Shown here in pieces: positions 1 to 7,498 of a DNA stretch of 64,000 nucleotides. Within the stretch, counting starts at the first letter, position 1, and every line of letters begins with the position of its first letter. A program made the translations under genes and the position numbers. Origin of the DNA: Caulobacter sp. (lineage in GTDB: Bacteria > Pseudomonadota > Alphaproteobacteria > Caulobacterales > Caulobacteraceae). The stretch is from assembly GCA_016125585.1 (NCBI GenBank), contig WGLL01000011.1, forward strand, positions 248,001-312,000, read 5' to 3'. A model generated the notes under the pieces. That model saw only the letters and a program-made list of their open reading frames with translations, ran no database searches and was not told the origin of the DNA.

Positions 1-296
1 TCGGCGATCCGCCCCGCCGCCAACGCCTCGGCCACCAGCCTGTTGGGCAACATGGTGTTGACCCCGACCAGCCCGCCGCCGTCCTCGACCATCTCCAGGG
101 TATGGGCCAGCTTGCGCTTTGGGTTGTCGGAGGTGGACAGCCAGACCGGCAGGCCCGGGGTGTTCAGGCCAAGCATGGCGCCGGGGTTGGGGCAGTGGGC
201 GGTGACAGCGCGGCCGTCGTCCAGCACGACATCGGCGAAGAAGCGCTTGTAGCGTTGAACGAGGCGGCCACGGACGAGCAATGACGGGAACCGCAT
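1..296 (-). CDS. sfsA: SfsA family protein (sugar fermentation stimulation protein homologue), N-terminal part
   Basis: The first 98 codons of a minus-strand gene that runs off the left edge of the window, starting at the ATG whose complement is at 294-296. The translation begins [19 protein letters not shown] and continues with the SfsA signatures [27 protein letters not shown] and [15 protein letters not shown]. SfsA proteins have an OB-like N-terminal half and a nuclease-like C-terminal half; they have been described as DNA-binding, but the biochemical role is not settled. The C-terminal half is not visible here. A small minus-strand gene ends 9 bp upstream, so the two are probably co-transcribed. 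Confidence 0.9.
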   Translation of the reverse strand, partial: MRFPSLLVRGRLVQRYKRFFADVVLDDGRAVTAHCPNPGAMLGLNTPGLPVWLSTSDNPKRKLAHTLEMVEDGGGLVGVNTMLPNRLVAEALAAGRIA

Positions 297-305
297 CCTC
301 GGGAC

Positions 306-506
306 TCAGTCTTCTTCGTCGTCGCGGAGGAGGGCATCCAGGTCTTCAGGCTTGAGCCGTTTGATGGCCTCTTCCTGCTCCCGGTCATATTGGCGGTCAT
401 TGGGCTCGACGCCTTTCTGACGCTGACGACCATATTGCTTCATGAACACGGCGAGGTTGGCGGCGCGAAGGCTTCGTTTCTCGTCCCGGTTAAGCTTCCT
501 GGGCAT
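306..506 (-). CDS. small charged hypothetical protein (66 aa)
   Basis: Starts MPRKLNRDEKRSL and is very rich in Arg/Lys and Asp/Glu, ending in an acidic tail (LLRDDEED). No signal peptide or membrane segment is visible and I do not recognise the family. It lies 9 bp upstream of sfsA on the same strand and diverges from the molybdopterin-binding gene. The tight spacing and normal local base composition support it being real. The function is unknown. Confidence 0.7.
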   Translation of the reverse strand: MPRKLNRDEKRSLRAANLAVFMKQYGRQRQKGVEPNDRQYDREQEEAIKRLKPEDLDALLRDDEED

Positions 507-608
507 GTCTTACCCTACCATGCCATTTGCCCTTCTCCAGGGGTTGAGGCGGTCGCACGGGCGCTCTAAGTCCGTTTCATCGGTCGGATGCAAGGAAAGA
601 TCAGCGCC

Positions 609-1376
609 ATGGCGAGCCAGCAACGGGTGACGGCGGCGGTGCTGATCATCGGCGACGAGATCCTCTCCGGCCGGACCCAGGACACCAACCTCAACGCCAT
701 CGCCCGATTTGTCGGCGCCCACGGGGTGGACCTGGCCGAGGCCCGGGTCGTCGGCGATGTCGAGGACGAGATCGTTTCCGCCATCAATGTCCTGCGCGAG
801 CGCTACGACTATCTGTTCACCACCGGCGGCATCGGTCCGACCCACGACGATATCACCGCCGACTGCGTGGCCAAGGCGTTCGGCGTCAGCCTCTACGAGC
901 ATCCCGACATCATCGCCATGATGGAGGCCCGCTGGGGCGGGGAGGTCAACGCCGCCCGCCGGCGGATGGCCCGGGTGCCGGAGGGTGGCAGCCTGGTGAA
1001 GAATCCGGTCCAGGGACCGCCCGGCTTCCAGATCGGCAACGTCTTCGTCCTGGCCGGCGTGCCCAGCATCATGCGCGGCATGCTGGAAGACATCGGCCAC
1101 CGGCTAAAGGGCGGGGCCGTGGTGATCTCGAAAACCCTGCGAATCGAGGGCTTCGGCGAAGGCGACATGGCCGCGCCTCTGGAGGCCACGGCCAGGGCCC
1201 ATCCGGAGATGTCGATGGGCAGCTATCCCTTCTATTCGGCGGCGGGATACGGCAGCCAACTGGTGATCCGGGGGCGGGATGCTGAAAAAATGGCCCAGGC
1301 GGTGCGCGATCTTGAGGCGGCGCTGACGGCGGCGGGGATCAGCAACATCACTCATCTTGACAGCGAACAGGCCTGA
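609..1376 (+). CDS. competence/damage-inducible CinA-like molybdopterin-binding domain protein
   Basis: A 255-residue protein consisting of one MoaB/Mog-type molybdopterin-binding fold. The family signatures are present: IIGDEILSGRTQDTN at residues 13-28 and TTGGIGPTHDDIT near residue 75. It matches the N-terminal half of CinA and lacks the C-terminal nicotinamide-nucleotide amidase domain, so it is a stand-alone MoCF-domain protein whose substrate cannot be predicted. I chose the ATG at 609 over an in-frame ATG at 588 because AAGGAAAG sits about 8 bases upstream of 609. The next gene, a small secreted protein, begins 46 bp downstream. Confidence 0.88.
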   Translation: MASQQRVTAAVLIIGDEILSGRTQDTNLNAIARFVGAHGVDLAEARVVGDVEDEIVSAINVLRERYDYLFTTGGIGPTHDDITADCVAKAFGVSLYEHPDIIAMMEARWGGEVNAARRRMARVPEGGSLVKNPVQGPPGFQIGNVFVLAGVPSIMRGMLEDIGHRLKGGAVVISKTLRIEGFGEGDMAAPLEATARAHPEMSMGSYPFYSAAGYGSQLVIRGRDAEKMAQAVRDLEAALTAAGISNITHLDSEQA

Positions 1377-1422
1377 GCGTTCTCTTCGCACGAAGTCCGC
1401 AGACAGTAGAGAGTTGTATCCC

Positions 1423-1728
1423 ATGCGCATCGCGCTTATCGCCGCCGCCCTGTTCGCCGTGGCGAGCCCCGGTTTCGCCCAGACGGCCACGCCCGGCCCG
1501 GCCCCGGCGACCAAGCCCGCCGAGCCCAAGAAGGGCGGCATGGACGATCCCAACCGCATCGTCTGCAAGCGCGAGCACGTGGTCGGTTCCAACCGGCCCC
1601 AGAAGGTCTGCATGACGGTGGCCCAGCGCCAGCGCCTGAAGGACCAGGCGGACCTGATCAGCGATCCGGGTCGTCAGACGCCCGGCACCGAGAGCGATTT
1701 CAAGAGCTCGGGCGGCATCGGCGGCTAG
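1423..1728 (+). CDS. small secreted protein, paralogue of the next gene
   Basis: A 101-residue precursor. Residues 1-20 are a clear Sec signal peptide (MRIALIAAALFAVASPGFAQ), followed by a Pro/Ala/Lys-rich linker. The conserved core is RIVCKREHVVGSNRPQKVC with a following methionine and threonine; its two cysteines may form a disulfide in the periplasm. The same core recurs in the gene at 1823-2116, so the two are diverged paralogues. I do not recognise a characterised family. The start at 1423 is chosen because it places the signal peptide at the N-terminus; an upstream in-frame start would bury it. Confidence 0.8.
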   Translation: MRIALIAAALFAVASPGFAQTATPGPAPATKPAEPKKGGMDDPNRIVCKREHVVGSNRPQKVCMTVAQRQRLKDQADLISDPGRQTPGTESDFKSSGGIGG

Positions 1729-1787
1729 GCTGACGCTGGCCGGGCCGACTCCGCGCCCGGTTCACCTTTCGCGATAACGGGACTAAA

Positions 1788-1817
1788 CTCCTCTCTCGTG
1801 GTCGTTAGAGAGAGGAG
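1788..1817 (+). promoter_or_regulatory. hairpin sequestering the Shine-Dalgarno of the 1823 gene
   Basis: A perfect 10-bp inverted repeat, CTCCTCTCTC at 1788-1797 and GAGAGAGGAG at 1808-1817, with a 10-nt loop. The 3' arm is the purine-rich ribosome-binding site itself, ending 5 nt before the ATG at 1823. In the folded mRNA the ribosome-binding site would be fully paired. This could be a thermosensor or a protein- or RNA-controlled translational switch. There is no T-tract, so it is not an intrinsic terminator. Confidence 0.6.
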
Positions 1818-1822
1818 CAGTC

Positions 1823-2116
1823 ATGTTTGTACTCGTTCCATTGATGGCGGCGTTGGTCGCCTCGCCCGCTCTGCCCGCGACCGGGACCGCCGGGTCGCGG
1901 CCGGTCGCTCGCACCGAGGTTCCGATCGGCGTGGTCGGGCGCCAGGACCTGGACCGGATCATCTGTCGCCGCGAGGCGGTCCTGGGATCCCGGCGCGAGA
2001 AGAAGCTCTGCTTCACCCGCATTGAGTGGTCCCGCCGGGAAGAGGCGGCCCAGCGGATGATGGACAATACCCTCTGGCGGGTTGGCGGCGACAAACCGCC
2101 GCCGGAACGGCGCTAG
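1823..2116 (+). CDS. small secreted protein, paralogue of the preceding gene
   Basis: A 97-residue precursor with a short hydrophobic signal region (MFVLVPLMAALVASPALPAT). The mature part contains LDRIICRREAVLGSRREKKLC followed by F and T, matching the core of the protein encoded at 1423-1728 (RI[VI]C[KR]RE.V.GS.R..K.C). The remaining length is basic and has no known domain. Translation probably depends on opening the hairpin at 1788-1817, which pairs its ribosome-binding site. It ends about 110 bp upstream of tRNA-Leu. The function is unknown. Confidence 0.78.
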   Translation: MFVLVPLMAALVASPALPATGTAGSRPVARTEVPIGVVGRQDLDRIICRREAVLGSRREKKLCFTRIEWSRREEAAQRMMDNTLWRVGGDKPPPERR

Positions 2117-2203
2117 ATCCGGCGCTTCGTTCCTGGCGGGCCTTGCGCGGCCGGGATTTTGCGAAACGGCCCGTCGCTGGATTTAAAAGTCCGGCGGGCG
2201 CCT

Positions 2204-2211
2204 GCTATAGA
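2204..2211 (+). promoter_or_regulatory. probable -10 element of the tRNA-Leu promoter
   Basis: TGCTATAGA lies 15-22 bp upstream of the mature 5' end of tRNA-Leu and resembles the extended -10 element of vegetative promoters in Caulobacter-like bacteria. No convincing -35 element is visible at the usual distance, so the call rests on the -10 sequence and its position. Confidence 0.4.
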
Positions 2212-2225
2212 GTCGCGACACGCGA

Positions 2226-2544
2226 GCGGGCGTGGCGAAATGGTAGACGCAACGGACTTAAGGCAATTGAGTGCGCCCCGGGAAACCGGGGACGTAGAAC
2301 TGCTCAAATTCGGGGAAACCTTGAACGGCAATCCCGAGCCAAGCCCAGGAGTCTCCGCTCCCGGGAAGGTGTAGAGACTAGACGGGCAGCACCTAAAGCG
2401 GCGACGCCAGGGTGAAGGGATAGTCCAGACCACGAACCTGACCCGACGCGTCAATCGCGCCGGCAGGGCGGCGAAAGCCGAAGTGGTACGAAAATCCGTC
2501 GAGCCGGAAGGTTCATGTGAGTTCGAGTCTCACCGCCCGCACCA
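2226..2544 (+). tRNA. tRNA-Leu(UAA) interrupted by a group I intron
   Basis: The acceptor strands GCGGGCG (2226-2232) and CGCCCGC (2534-2540) pair perfectly, followed by discriminator A and encoded CCA (2542-2544). The D arm is at 2235-2250. The anticodon stem is ACGGA (2252-2256) with TCCGT (2495-2499). The T arm is GTGAG/CTCAC around TTCGAGT, and there is a long class II variable arm as expected for tRNA-Leu. Removing 2260-2490 leaves the 7-nt anticodon loop CTTAAAA, which has anticodon UAA with the intron between positions 34 and 35. This is the same insertion position as the well-known cyanobacterial and plastid tRNA-Leu(UAA) intron. Confidence 0.95.
2260..2490 (+). ncRNA. self-splicing group I intron (IC3-like) in tRNA-Leu
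   Basis: A 231-nt intron without an ORF. P1 forms between ACTT at the 5' splice site (2256-2259) and GAGT (2269-2272), giving the required U-G pair at the splice site. P2 is CCCCGG-GAAA-CCGGGG (2276-2291). Conserved core elements are P (AAATTCGGGGAAACC, about 2306-2320), Q (GGCAATCCCGAGCCAA, 2327-2342), R (GTGTAGAGACTAGACGG, about 2369-2385) and S (GGGATAGTCC, about 2417-2426). GACTA of R (2376-2380) pairs with TAGTC of S (2421-2425) to form P7. A CGGC-GAAA-GCCG hairpin near 2470-2481 fits P9. The intron ends at omega-G 2490. The core closely resembles the Anabaena tRNA-Leu intron as I recall it. Confidence 0.92.
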
Positions 2545-2574
2545 TCCCCAGCCTTTTCCGGCAGACCGGGCGGT

Positions 2575-3768
2575 TCAGCTTCGTCGCGCGATCAGGCCGA
2601 CACGGCTCAAGCGTTCGAGCATGGCGCGCAGGGCCGCCTCGCCGGATTGCGGGAACCAGGCGCAGAGCTCCTGCACCGTGAAGGCGGGCCGTCCGAGCAG
2701 CCAGGCGACGGGCTTTCTCAGACCCTCAAGCGGAATCAGGCCAGCGTCGGTGCGCAGCATCCAGCCGGCCGGCCCCTGGACGATTTCGGCGCGGCGAGGG
2801 CGAACCTCGAAGGCTTCCAGCGGGCCGACCGAGGGAAGGGAAAACTCGCTCAGATCGCCGAAGATCGACTGTTGCCAGCCGACGACCTCCTCGCGGAATG
2901 CCGGACTGACGATCATGGCCCGAAGCCTGTCCCCCAGCGCCTCCAGCCGCGCGTCCAGCGCCGCGCCGCGATCCTGCGCCGGATGCGGCAGGTAGTCCCG
3001 GAACAGGCTGTCGGACAGCACCTCCTGTTCCAGCAGACGCAGCAGGCCGCGCCCGTTGCGCGGTTCGACCGAGAAGGTCACGTGCAGGGACGCCTGGCTG
3101 CTGGCCAGGGCGTCGTGGAACTGGCCGCGGGGGATGTAGAGAACATCGCCCGGCCGCATCACCACCTCCTGCAGCAGACGGCCCTTCTGGCGGTCGAGCT
3201 GTTGCTGGATGTCAGGATGGTCGGGCGGGGCGGTCAACGGATTGTCGGCGCGGCCCTCATAGATGCGCCAGACCTTCTCGCCTTCGGTATGGATGGCGAA
3301 CACCTCATGGGTGTCGAAGTGGCTGTTGAAGGCGCGACGGCCGCCGAACGAGCAATAGATGTTGGCGCTGGTCAGGCCGAGCAGATCACGCTCCAGGCCG
3401 CGGGCGGTTTCCCGAAGCTCCGGCGACAGGGCCTCGACGGCGTTGGCGACGAGGCTGGCGCCCATCGACAGAAAGACCTGGACCTTGCGCGGATTGACCC
3501 GCCGGGTCTCGCCGTCGAGGGTCTGGATGGTGTCGCAGTAGTGTTCGGGCGCGATGCGGCCGCCTTCGATGAACAGCTTGAGGCGCGGCTCGGTCCAGAT
3601 GCTGGACATCGACAGCATGGCATTGAGCTGATCCCAGGTCAGAACCGACCGCCGGGCATCGCTTTCGGCGCGGATGTGGAGGGGCTGCTTGCCGTAATAG
3701 TCGGCAAGGAAGCGATCCAGCGGGATCGGCGCGACAAGGCTCGCGAGACTGTCCATGGACGCAGCCAT
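2575..3768 (-). CDS. cupin/JmjC-type Fe(II)/2-oxoglutarate oxygenase, probable ribosomal protein hydroxylase (RoxA/YcfD-like)
   Basis: A protein of about 397 residues. The metal ligands are visible as H-x-D in FNSHFDTHEVFAIHTEG near residue 165 and a distal histidine in GDVLYIPRGQFHDAL. The region after the JmjC barrel (dimerisation plus winged-helix) has the length seen in bacterial ribosomal oxygenases, which hydroxylate an Arg or His of a ribosomal protein. The substrate here is inferred from family only. The ATG at 3768 is preferred over a TTG two codons upstream; an ATG at 3756 is also possible. The gene ends 30 bp from the 3' end of tRNA-Leu, converging with it. Confidence 0.82.
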   Translation of the reverse strand: MAASMDSLASLVAPIPLDRFLADYYGKQPLHIRAESDARRSVLTWDQLNAMLSMSSIWTEPRLKLFIEGGRIAPEHYCDTIQTLDGETRRVNPRKVQVFLSMGASLVANAVEALSPELRETARGLERDLLGLTSANIYCSFGGRRAFNSHFDTHEVFAIHTEGEKVWRIYEGRADNPLTAPPDHPDIQQQLDRQKGRLLQEVVMRPGDVLYIPRGQFHDALASSQASLHVTFSVEPRNGRGLLRLLEQEVLSDSLFRDYLPHPAQDRGAALDARLEALGDRLRAMIVSPAFREEVVGWQQSIFGDLSEFSLPSVGPLEAFEVRPRRAEIVQGPAGWMLRTDAGLIPLEGLRKPVAWLLGRPAFTVQELCAWFPQSGEAALRAMLERLSRVGLIARRS

Positions 3769-3824
3769 AACCAAGGGCCCGTGCGGTGTCGAGCAGCCGA
3801 TAGCCGGTCATCCGCCCAGCAGAA

Positions 3825-3854
3825 AGGCCGCCGCGACGACGGTCGCGGCGGCCT
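3825..3854 (-). terminator. hairpin downstream of the porin gene
   Basis: A perfect 13-bp stem (AGGCCGCCGCGAC, 3825-3837, and its complement at 3842-3854) with a 4-nt loop. It lies about 45 bp past the stop of the minus-strand TorF-like gene. Reading on the minus strand, only TTCT follows, so the U-tract is weak. It probably separates the porin transcript from the oxygenase gene downstream. Confidence 0.5.
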
Positions 3855-3859
3855 CTTGC

Positions 3860-3882
3860 GACCGCTTCATCATGAAGCGGTC
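3860..3882. repeat. second perfect inverted repeat behind the porin gene
   Basis: GACCGCTTCA (3860-3869) and TGAAGCGGTC (3873-3882) form a 10-bp perfect stem with a 3-nt loop. It sits only 5 bp from the 13-bp hairpin at 3825-3854. Together they form a double stem-loop between the porin and oxygenase genes, perhaps a tandem terminator or a 3'-end stabiliser. Confidence 0.5.
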
Positions 3883-3899
3883 GGCCACCTGTCGGAAGA

Positions 3900-4589
3900 T
3901 CAGGGGAAGGTGGACTTGAGGGTCAGGACGACCTTCTCGCCGCAGTAGGTGGCGCAGCCAAGATCGCTGTCGTGGTAACGCAGGTCGAGGCTGAGGTGGT
4001 CGATCGGAGCCCAGGAGGCGCCGATGTTCCAGGTGGTGTAGTCGCCGCCGGCATCGAAGGACTGCTCGCCGACAGCGCCGCTGACCGACCACTTGTCATT
4101 GATGTCCCAGGAGCCGTTGACCTCGCCGTAGACGGCGGAACCGACGCCGCCGAAGAAGTCAGGCGAATAGTACCAGGCGGTGCCGATGGTGGCCGGGCCG
4201 ACCGGAACCGAGGCGGCGGCCTTGAACTCGGTGTACTCGTAGTTGGAGCTGCTCTTGTCGCCGATGTAGCCATAGTAGATGGCGGCGAAGTCGAGGCTCA
4301 CCGGACCCAGTTCCGGGGTCACGCCCACATAGAGGTCGAGCTCGGCGTCGGTGCTGTCGCCGAAGTCGACGTTGGAAATCCACGCGCCGCCGTAGAGCGG
4401 GCCATTGGCCAGGTCGACGCCGCCGAACACCTGCGGGCCGTCCGTCTGGCTGACGCCCCGGAAGATGTAGTCAGTCGACGCGCCGACATTGTAGCTAACA
4501 GACAGGCCGCCGTCGTCCTCGGCAAAGGCCGCGCCGCCAAGGGCCAGGGACGCCGCAGCGCCGACCAGGGCCAGTTTCCAGAATTTCAT
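3900..4589 (-). CDS. TorF family putative porin
   Basis: A 229-residue precursor with a Sec signal peptide ending at AFA (residues 1-23). The mature part opens with the family signature GASTDYIFRGVSQT and consists of alternating amphipathic strands rich in Gly, Tyr and Asp, ending in a C-terminal Phe-Pro, as expected for an outer-membrane beta-barrel. The family (TIGR02001) is common in Proteobacteria but its substrate is unknown. Two cysteines near the C-terminus (GCATYCGEK) could form a disulfide. AGGGGAT upstream of the ATG is a good ribosome-binding site. The gene is followed by two strong hairpins. The 273 bp upstream contain no gene and presumably the promoter. Confidence 0.88.
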   Translation of the reverse strand: MKFWKLALVGAAASLALGGAAFAEDDGGLSVSYNVGASTDYIFRGVSQTDGPQVFGGVDLANGPLYGGAWISNVDFGDSTDAELDLYVGVTPELGPVSLDFAAIYYGYIGDKSSSNYEYTEFKAAASVPVGPATIGTAWYYSPDFFGGVGSAVYGEVNGSWDINDKWSVSGAVGEQSFDAGGDYTTWNIGASWAPIDHLSLDLRYHDSDLGCATYCGEKVVLTLKSTFP

Positions 4590-4862
4590 CGCTATCCCCT
4601 TTATGTTTGGCGCCGTTCGACATCCATGCCGCCCGGCGTCGCCCCCGTCTCTTCGATCGAAGGTCGATGACAGAATGGCGAACGGTTCCCGGGCCGCTAA
4701 GCTTGACCGGGCGGCTTGGAACCTGCCGGCCCGGCCTGTCGTGAAAACGTGCGCCTTGAAATTGGATTCGCCTATCTTTTGAGCAAAGATTGGCGGGGCG
4801 CCGAGGGCCGGACCCGTCGATAAACGGGCCCGGCCCGGGCCGGCTTCCCGACAGAGTCGCCG

Positions 4863-5666
4863 CTATCGCATCGACAGCGACGCGAAGCCCAGATGGGTGC
4901 CGGCGTCGACCAGCAGGGTCTCGCCGGTGATATGCCGCGCGGCCGGCGAGGCGAGAAAGACCGTCGCCCCGGCGATATCCTCGGCGGTCGAGGCGGCCTG
5001 CAGCGGGGTGCTCTTGATCACCCCCTGACGCATCCGCTCAAGGGTGTCGGCCTGCATCGACTTGCCGAACCAGGGGGTGTCGATGAAGCCCGGGCACACC
5101 GCATTGACCCGGATCTTTGGCGCCAGGGACCGGGCCAGCGACAGGGTCATGGTGGTCAGGGCGCCTTTCGAGGCGGCGTAGGGCACCGAAGAGCCGATTC
5201 CGGTGACGGCGGCGATCGAGCTGGTGTTGACCACCGCTCCGGCCGAGGGCGCGGCCTCCAGCAGCGGGCGGGCGGCGCGGATCATCTGGAAGGTGCCAAC
5301 CACATTGACGGCGTAGAGGCGCAGGAAGTCGTCGCTGGAGACCGCGTCGAGATCGCCGTGATTGGGCGCGAACTTGGTCATCCCGGCATTGTTGAACAGG
5401 GCGTCGATGCGCCCGAACGGCTCGGCGGCGGCGGCGATCCTGCGGCAGGCGGCGTCATCGGCGACATCGCCCTGGGCCAGCACGGCCCTGGCGCCCTCGG
5501 CCTCGACCAGCCGCGCGGTCTCTGCGGCTTCATCGGCGCTGCTGGCGTAGTTGATGATGACGGCGGCCGCGCCCCTCTGGGCGGTCTCCACCGCGACAGC
5601 GCGGCCCAGGCCGGTGGAGCCGCCGGTGACCAGAACAACAAATCCGTCAAAATCCTTGCCCGCCAT
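4863..5666 (-). CDS. SDR family NAD(P)-dependent oxidoreductase
   Basis: 267 residues. The N-terminal Rossmann motif is TGGSTGLG and the central segment LFNNAGM corresponds to the NNAG motif. The catalytic triad is Ser in NTSSIA and Tyr/Lys in YAASK. The C-terminal VCPGFIDT and ITGETLLVDAG are classical SDR landmarks, as in 3-oxoacyl-ACP-reductase-like enzymes. The substrate cannot be read from the sequence. I chose the ATG at 5664-5666, which gives a conventional N-terminus (MAGKDFDGFVVLVTGG) and has GAGAGG upstream; longer in-frame starts would overlap the divergent queF gene. About 96 bp separate it from queF. Confidence 0.9.
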   Translation of the reverse strand: MAGKDFDGFVVLVTGGSTGLGRAVAVETAQRGAAAVIINYASSADEAAETARLVEAEGARAVLAQGDVADDAACRRIAAAAEPFGRIDALFNNAGMTKFAPNHGDLDAVSSDDFLRLYAVNVVGTFQMIRAARPLLEAAPSAGAVVNTSSIAAVTGIGSSVPYAASKGALTTMTLSLARSLAPKIRVNAVCPGFIDTPWFGKSMQADTLERMRQGVIKSTPLQAASTAEDIAGATVFLASPAARHITGETLLVDAGTHLGFASLSMR

Positions 5667-5762
5667 CTTGGCCTCTCCCTGAACGTCCTGAAGCAGTTGG
5701 CAGGGGTCATAGCGCGCGGCGCCGACCTTGTCCCGCCCGTTGCGCGGGTCTAAAGCGCGGCA

Positions 5763-6218
5763 ATGCAAGAGACCCATCTGACCCAGCTTGGCCAACTGGC
5801 GACCACGCCCGAGCGCCCCGAGGACGCGGTGCTGGAGCGCGTGCCCAATCCGCAGGCCGGAACCCTCTACCTGGCCCGGTTCACCGCGCCGGAATTCACC
5901 TCACTCTGTCCGGTCACTGGCCAGCCGGATTTCGCCCATCTGGTGATCGACTATGCGCCGGGCGACTGGCTGATCGAATCCAAGTCGCTGAAGCTGTTCC
6001 TGGCCTCCTTCCGCAACCACGGCGCCTTCCATGAGGACTGCACCGTCGCGGTCGGCAAGCGGATCGTCGAGACCGCGGAGCCCCTCTGGCTGCGCATCGG
6101 CGGCTACTGGTATCCGCGCGGCGGCATTCCCATCGATGTCTTCTGGCAGAGCGGGCCGCCGCCGGAGGGGCTGTGGCTGCCCGACCAGGGCGTCGCGCCC
6201 TATCGCGGGCGGGGCTGA
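5763..6218 (+). CDS. queF: NADPH-dependent preQ0 reductase (7-cyano-7-deazaguanine reductase)
   Basis: A 151-residue type I QueF, which reduces preQ0 to preQ1 in queuosine biosynthesis. The catalytic cysteine is in [11 protein letters not shown] (Cys49) with the nearby Asp56. The substrate and NADPH-binding signature ESKSLKLFL follows near residue 73, then the FHEDC motif. The length matches the unimodular T-fold enzymes, which assemble as a decamer. It stands alone, and its 3' end overlaps the convergent nitroreductase gene by 19 bp. Confidence 0.96.
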   Translation: MQETHLTQLGQLATTPERPEDAVLERVPNPQAGTLYLARFTAPEFTSLCPVTGQPDFAHLVIDYAPGDWLIESKSLKLFLASFRNHGAFHEDCTVAVGKRIVETAEPLWLRIGGYWYPRGGIPIDVFWQSGPPPEGLWLPDQGVAPYRGRG

Positions 6219-6832
6219 TCCGGCGACCACATCGTGGTCAGGGCGGCGACATCGGGGCGGACCCGTTCGGCGGGCGGCTCGGCGGCGGTTCCGATGAAGA
6301 CGAAGCCGGCGACCTTTTCACCGTCAGCCAGGCCCAGCAGGGCGGTGGCGTCGGGGTCATAGGCGTACCAGTCGGTGATCCAGTTGGCGCCAAAGCCCAT
6401 GGCGGTCGCCGCGTGCAGCAGGTTGGTGCAGACCGCCCCGGCCGACAGCAGCTGCTCCCACGCCGGGATATCGCCTTCGACCGGACTGGAGATGACGGCG
6501 ACGCCCAGGGGCGGGGCCTTCACCTTGGCCAGCTTGGCCGTCAGCTTCACAGGGTCGGACGACGCCGCGGCGATAGCCTCCAGGCCGACGACAAAGGCCG
6601 TCTTGGCTTCGCCGCCGAGAATGACGAACCGCCAGGGCGTCAGCTTGCCGTGATCGGGAACCCGCGCCGCAAGCCGCAGCAGGTCGTTCAGCTGCGCCGC
6701 GTCCGGTCCCGGTGCGGTGAGGGCGAGGGCCGAGGCCGACCGCCGCCGCGCCAGATAGGCCAGCACCGCCGGCGACGGGACGATGGGCAAGGGATAGGCG
6801 AACTGCGGGGCCGGGGGCGCGGGTGTCGACAT
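6200..6832 (-). CDS. nitroreductase family protein (YdjA-like)
   Basis: About 210 residues. Family landmarks are the flavin-binding RRRSA near the N-terminus, [18 protein letters not shown], the central [14 protein letters not shown] and the C-terminal GFVFIGT segment. YdjA-like enzymes are compact FMN-dependent oxidoreductases whose physiological substrate is unknown. The ATG at 6832 is preferred over a TTG three codons upstream. It lies 5 bp downstream of the stop of the secreted hypothetical at 6838-7425 on the same strand, so the two probably form an operon. Its 3' end overlaps queF. Confidence 0.88.
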   Translation of the reverse strand: MSTPAPPAPQFAYPLPIVPSPAVLAYLARRRSASALALTAPGPDAAQLNDLLRLAARVPDHGKLTPWRFVILGGEAKTAFVVGLEAIAAASSDPVKLTAKLAKVKAPPLGVAVISSPVEGDIPAWEQLLSAGAVCTNLLHAATAMGFGANWITDWYAYDPDATALLGLADGEKVAGFVFIGTAAEPPAERVRPDVAALTTMWSPDQPRPR

Positions 6833-6837
6833 TCCGG

Positions 6838-7425
6838 TCAAACCGGCAGCGGCATCAGGTCGGGACCCTCATCGGGCGCCCGCAGGTGGATGCGCTCCTG
6901 CGGCGCCAGCGGGCGGTAGGTGGATTCCAGATCGGGATCGCGCTCGCCATCGACGGTGACCCTGGTGACCAGCTGTCCGGTTTCGGGGTCGCGGGCAAAG
7001 GACTCGCAGGTCTTGCGGCCGGCGTACTCGGCGACCGATTCCTCGAGGATCGCGGAAATCGCCGCCGTCTGTTCCGCCGGGGCCGGGGCGCCGTCCAGCA
7101 GCACCGCGATTTCGATCTTGTCGAAATCGAAGATGGAGCACAGGGCGTCGCCCTCGATGGTGGAGGTTTCCTGCATGACGATCTGCAGGTCGGGCTCGAG
7201 CGACAGGCGGTAGTGATAGGTCTGTCGCACCTGATTGGCCGACAGCAGGTCCATGAAGCCTATGTCCTCGCAGCTGTCGTCATGGGCTCGCCAGCCGCCG
7301 CAAAGGGGCTGGCCGCTGCGGGCAAGCTCCTGAAGCGCGGCCGTGTTCAGGGTCAGATCCGCGCTGCTGGCGGTCCCGGCCCCTATCGCGAGGAGGGCGG
7401 CGAGGGCGAAAATCGTCTTCTTCAT
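6838..7425 (-). CDS. secreted hypothetical protein
   Basis: About 195 residues with a canonical signal peptide (MKKTIFALAALLAIGAG, cleavage after ASSA). The mature protein has cysteines in QPLCGGW, DSCED, DALCSIF and RKTCESF, suggesting two disulfides in the periplasm. No catalytic motif or known domain is recognised. An ATG at 7431 is an alternative start; the 7425 start gives the typical MKK N-terminus and better spacing to GAAGG. It lies directly upstream of the nitroreductase gene and diverges from the Nudix gene. Confidence 0.75.
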   Translation of the reverse strand: MKKTIFALAALLAIGAGTASSADLTLNTAALQELARSGQPLCGGWRAHDDSCEDIGFMDLLSANQVRQTYHYRLSLEPDLQIVMQETSTIEGDALCSIFDFDKIEIAVLLDGAPAPAEQTAAISAILEESVAEYAGRKTCESFARDPETGQLVTRVTVDGERDPDLESTYRPLAPQERIHLRAPDEGPDLMPLPV

Positions 7426-7498
7426 GCGCATGCGGCCTTCGAACGGAGACCTCCGAGGTCTAGGACCGTCCCGTGACGGACGCAACGGCGAGGTGAAG

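Noticed and set aside
2159..2454. Short open frames over the tRNA-Leu gene on both strands
   Set aside because: The region is fully explained by the tRNA exons and the group I intron.
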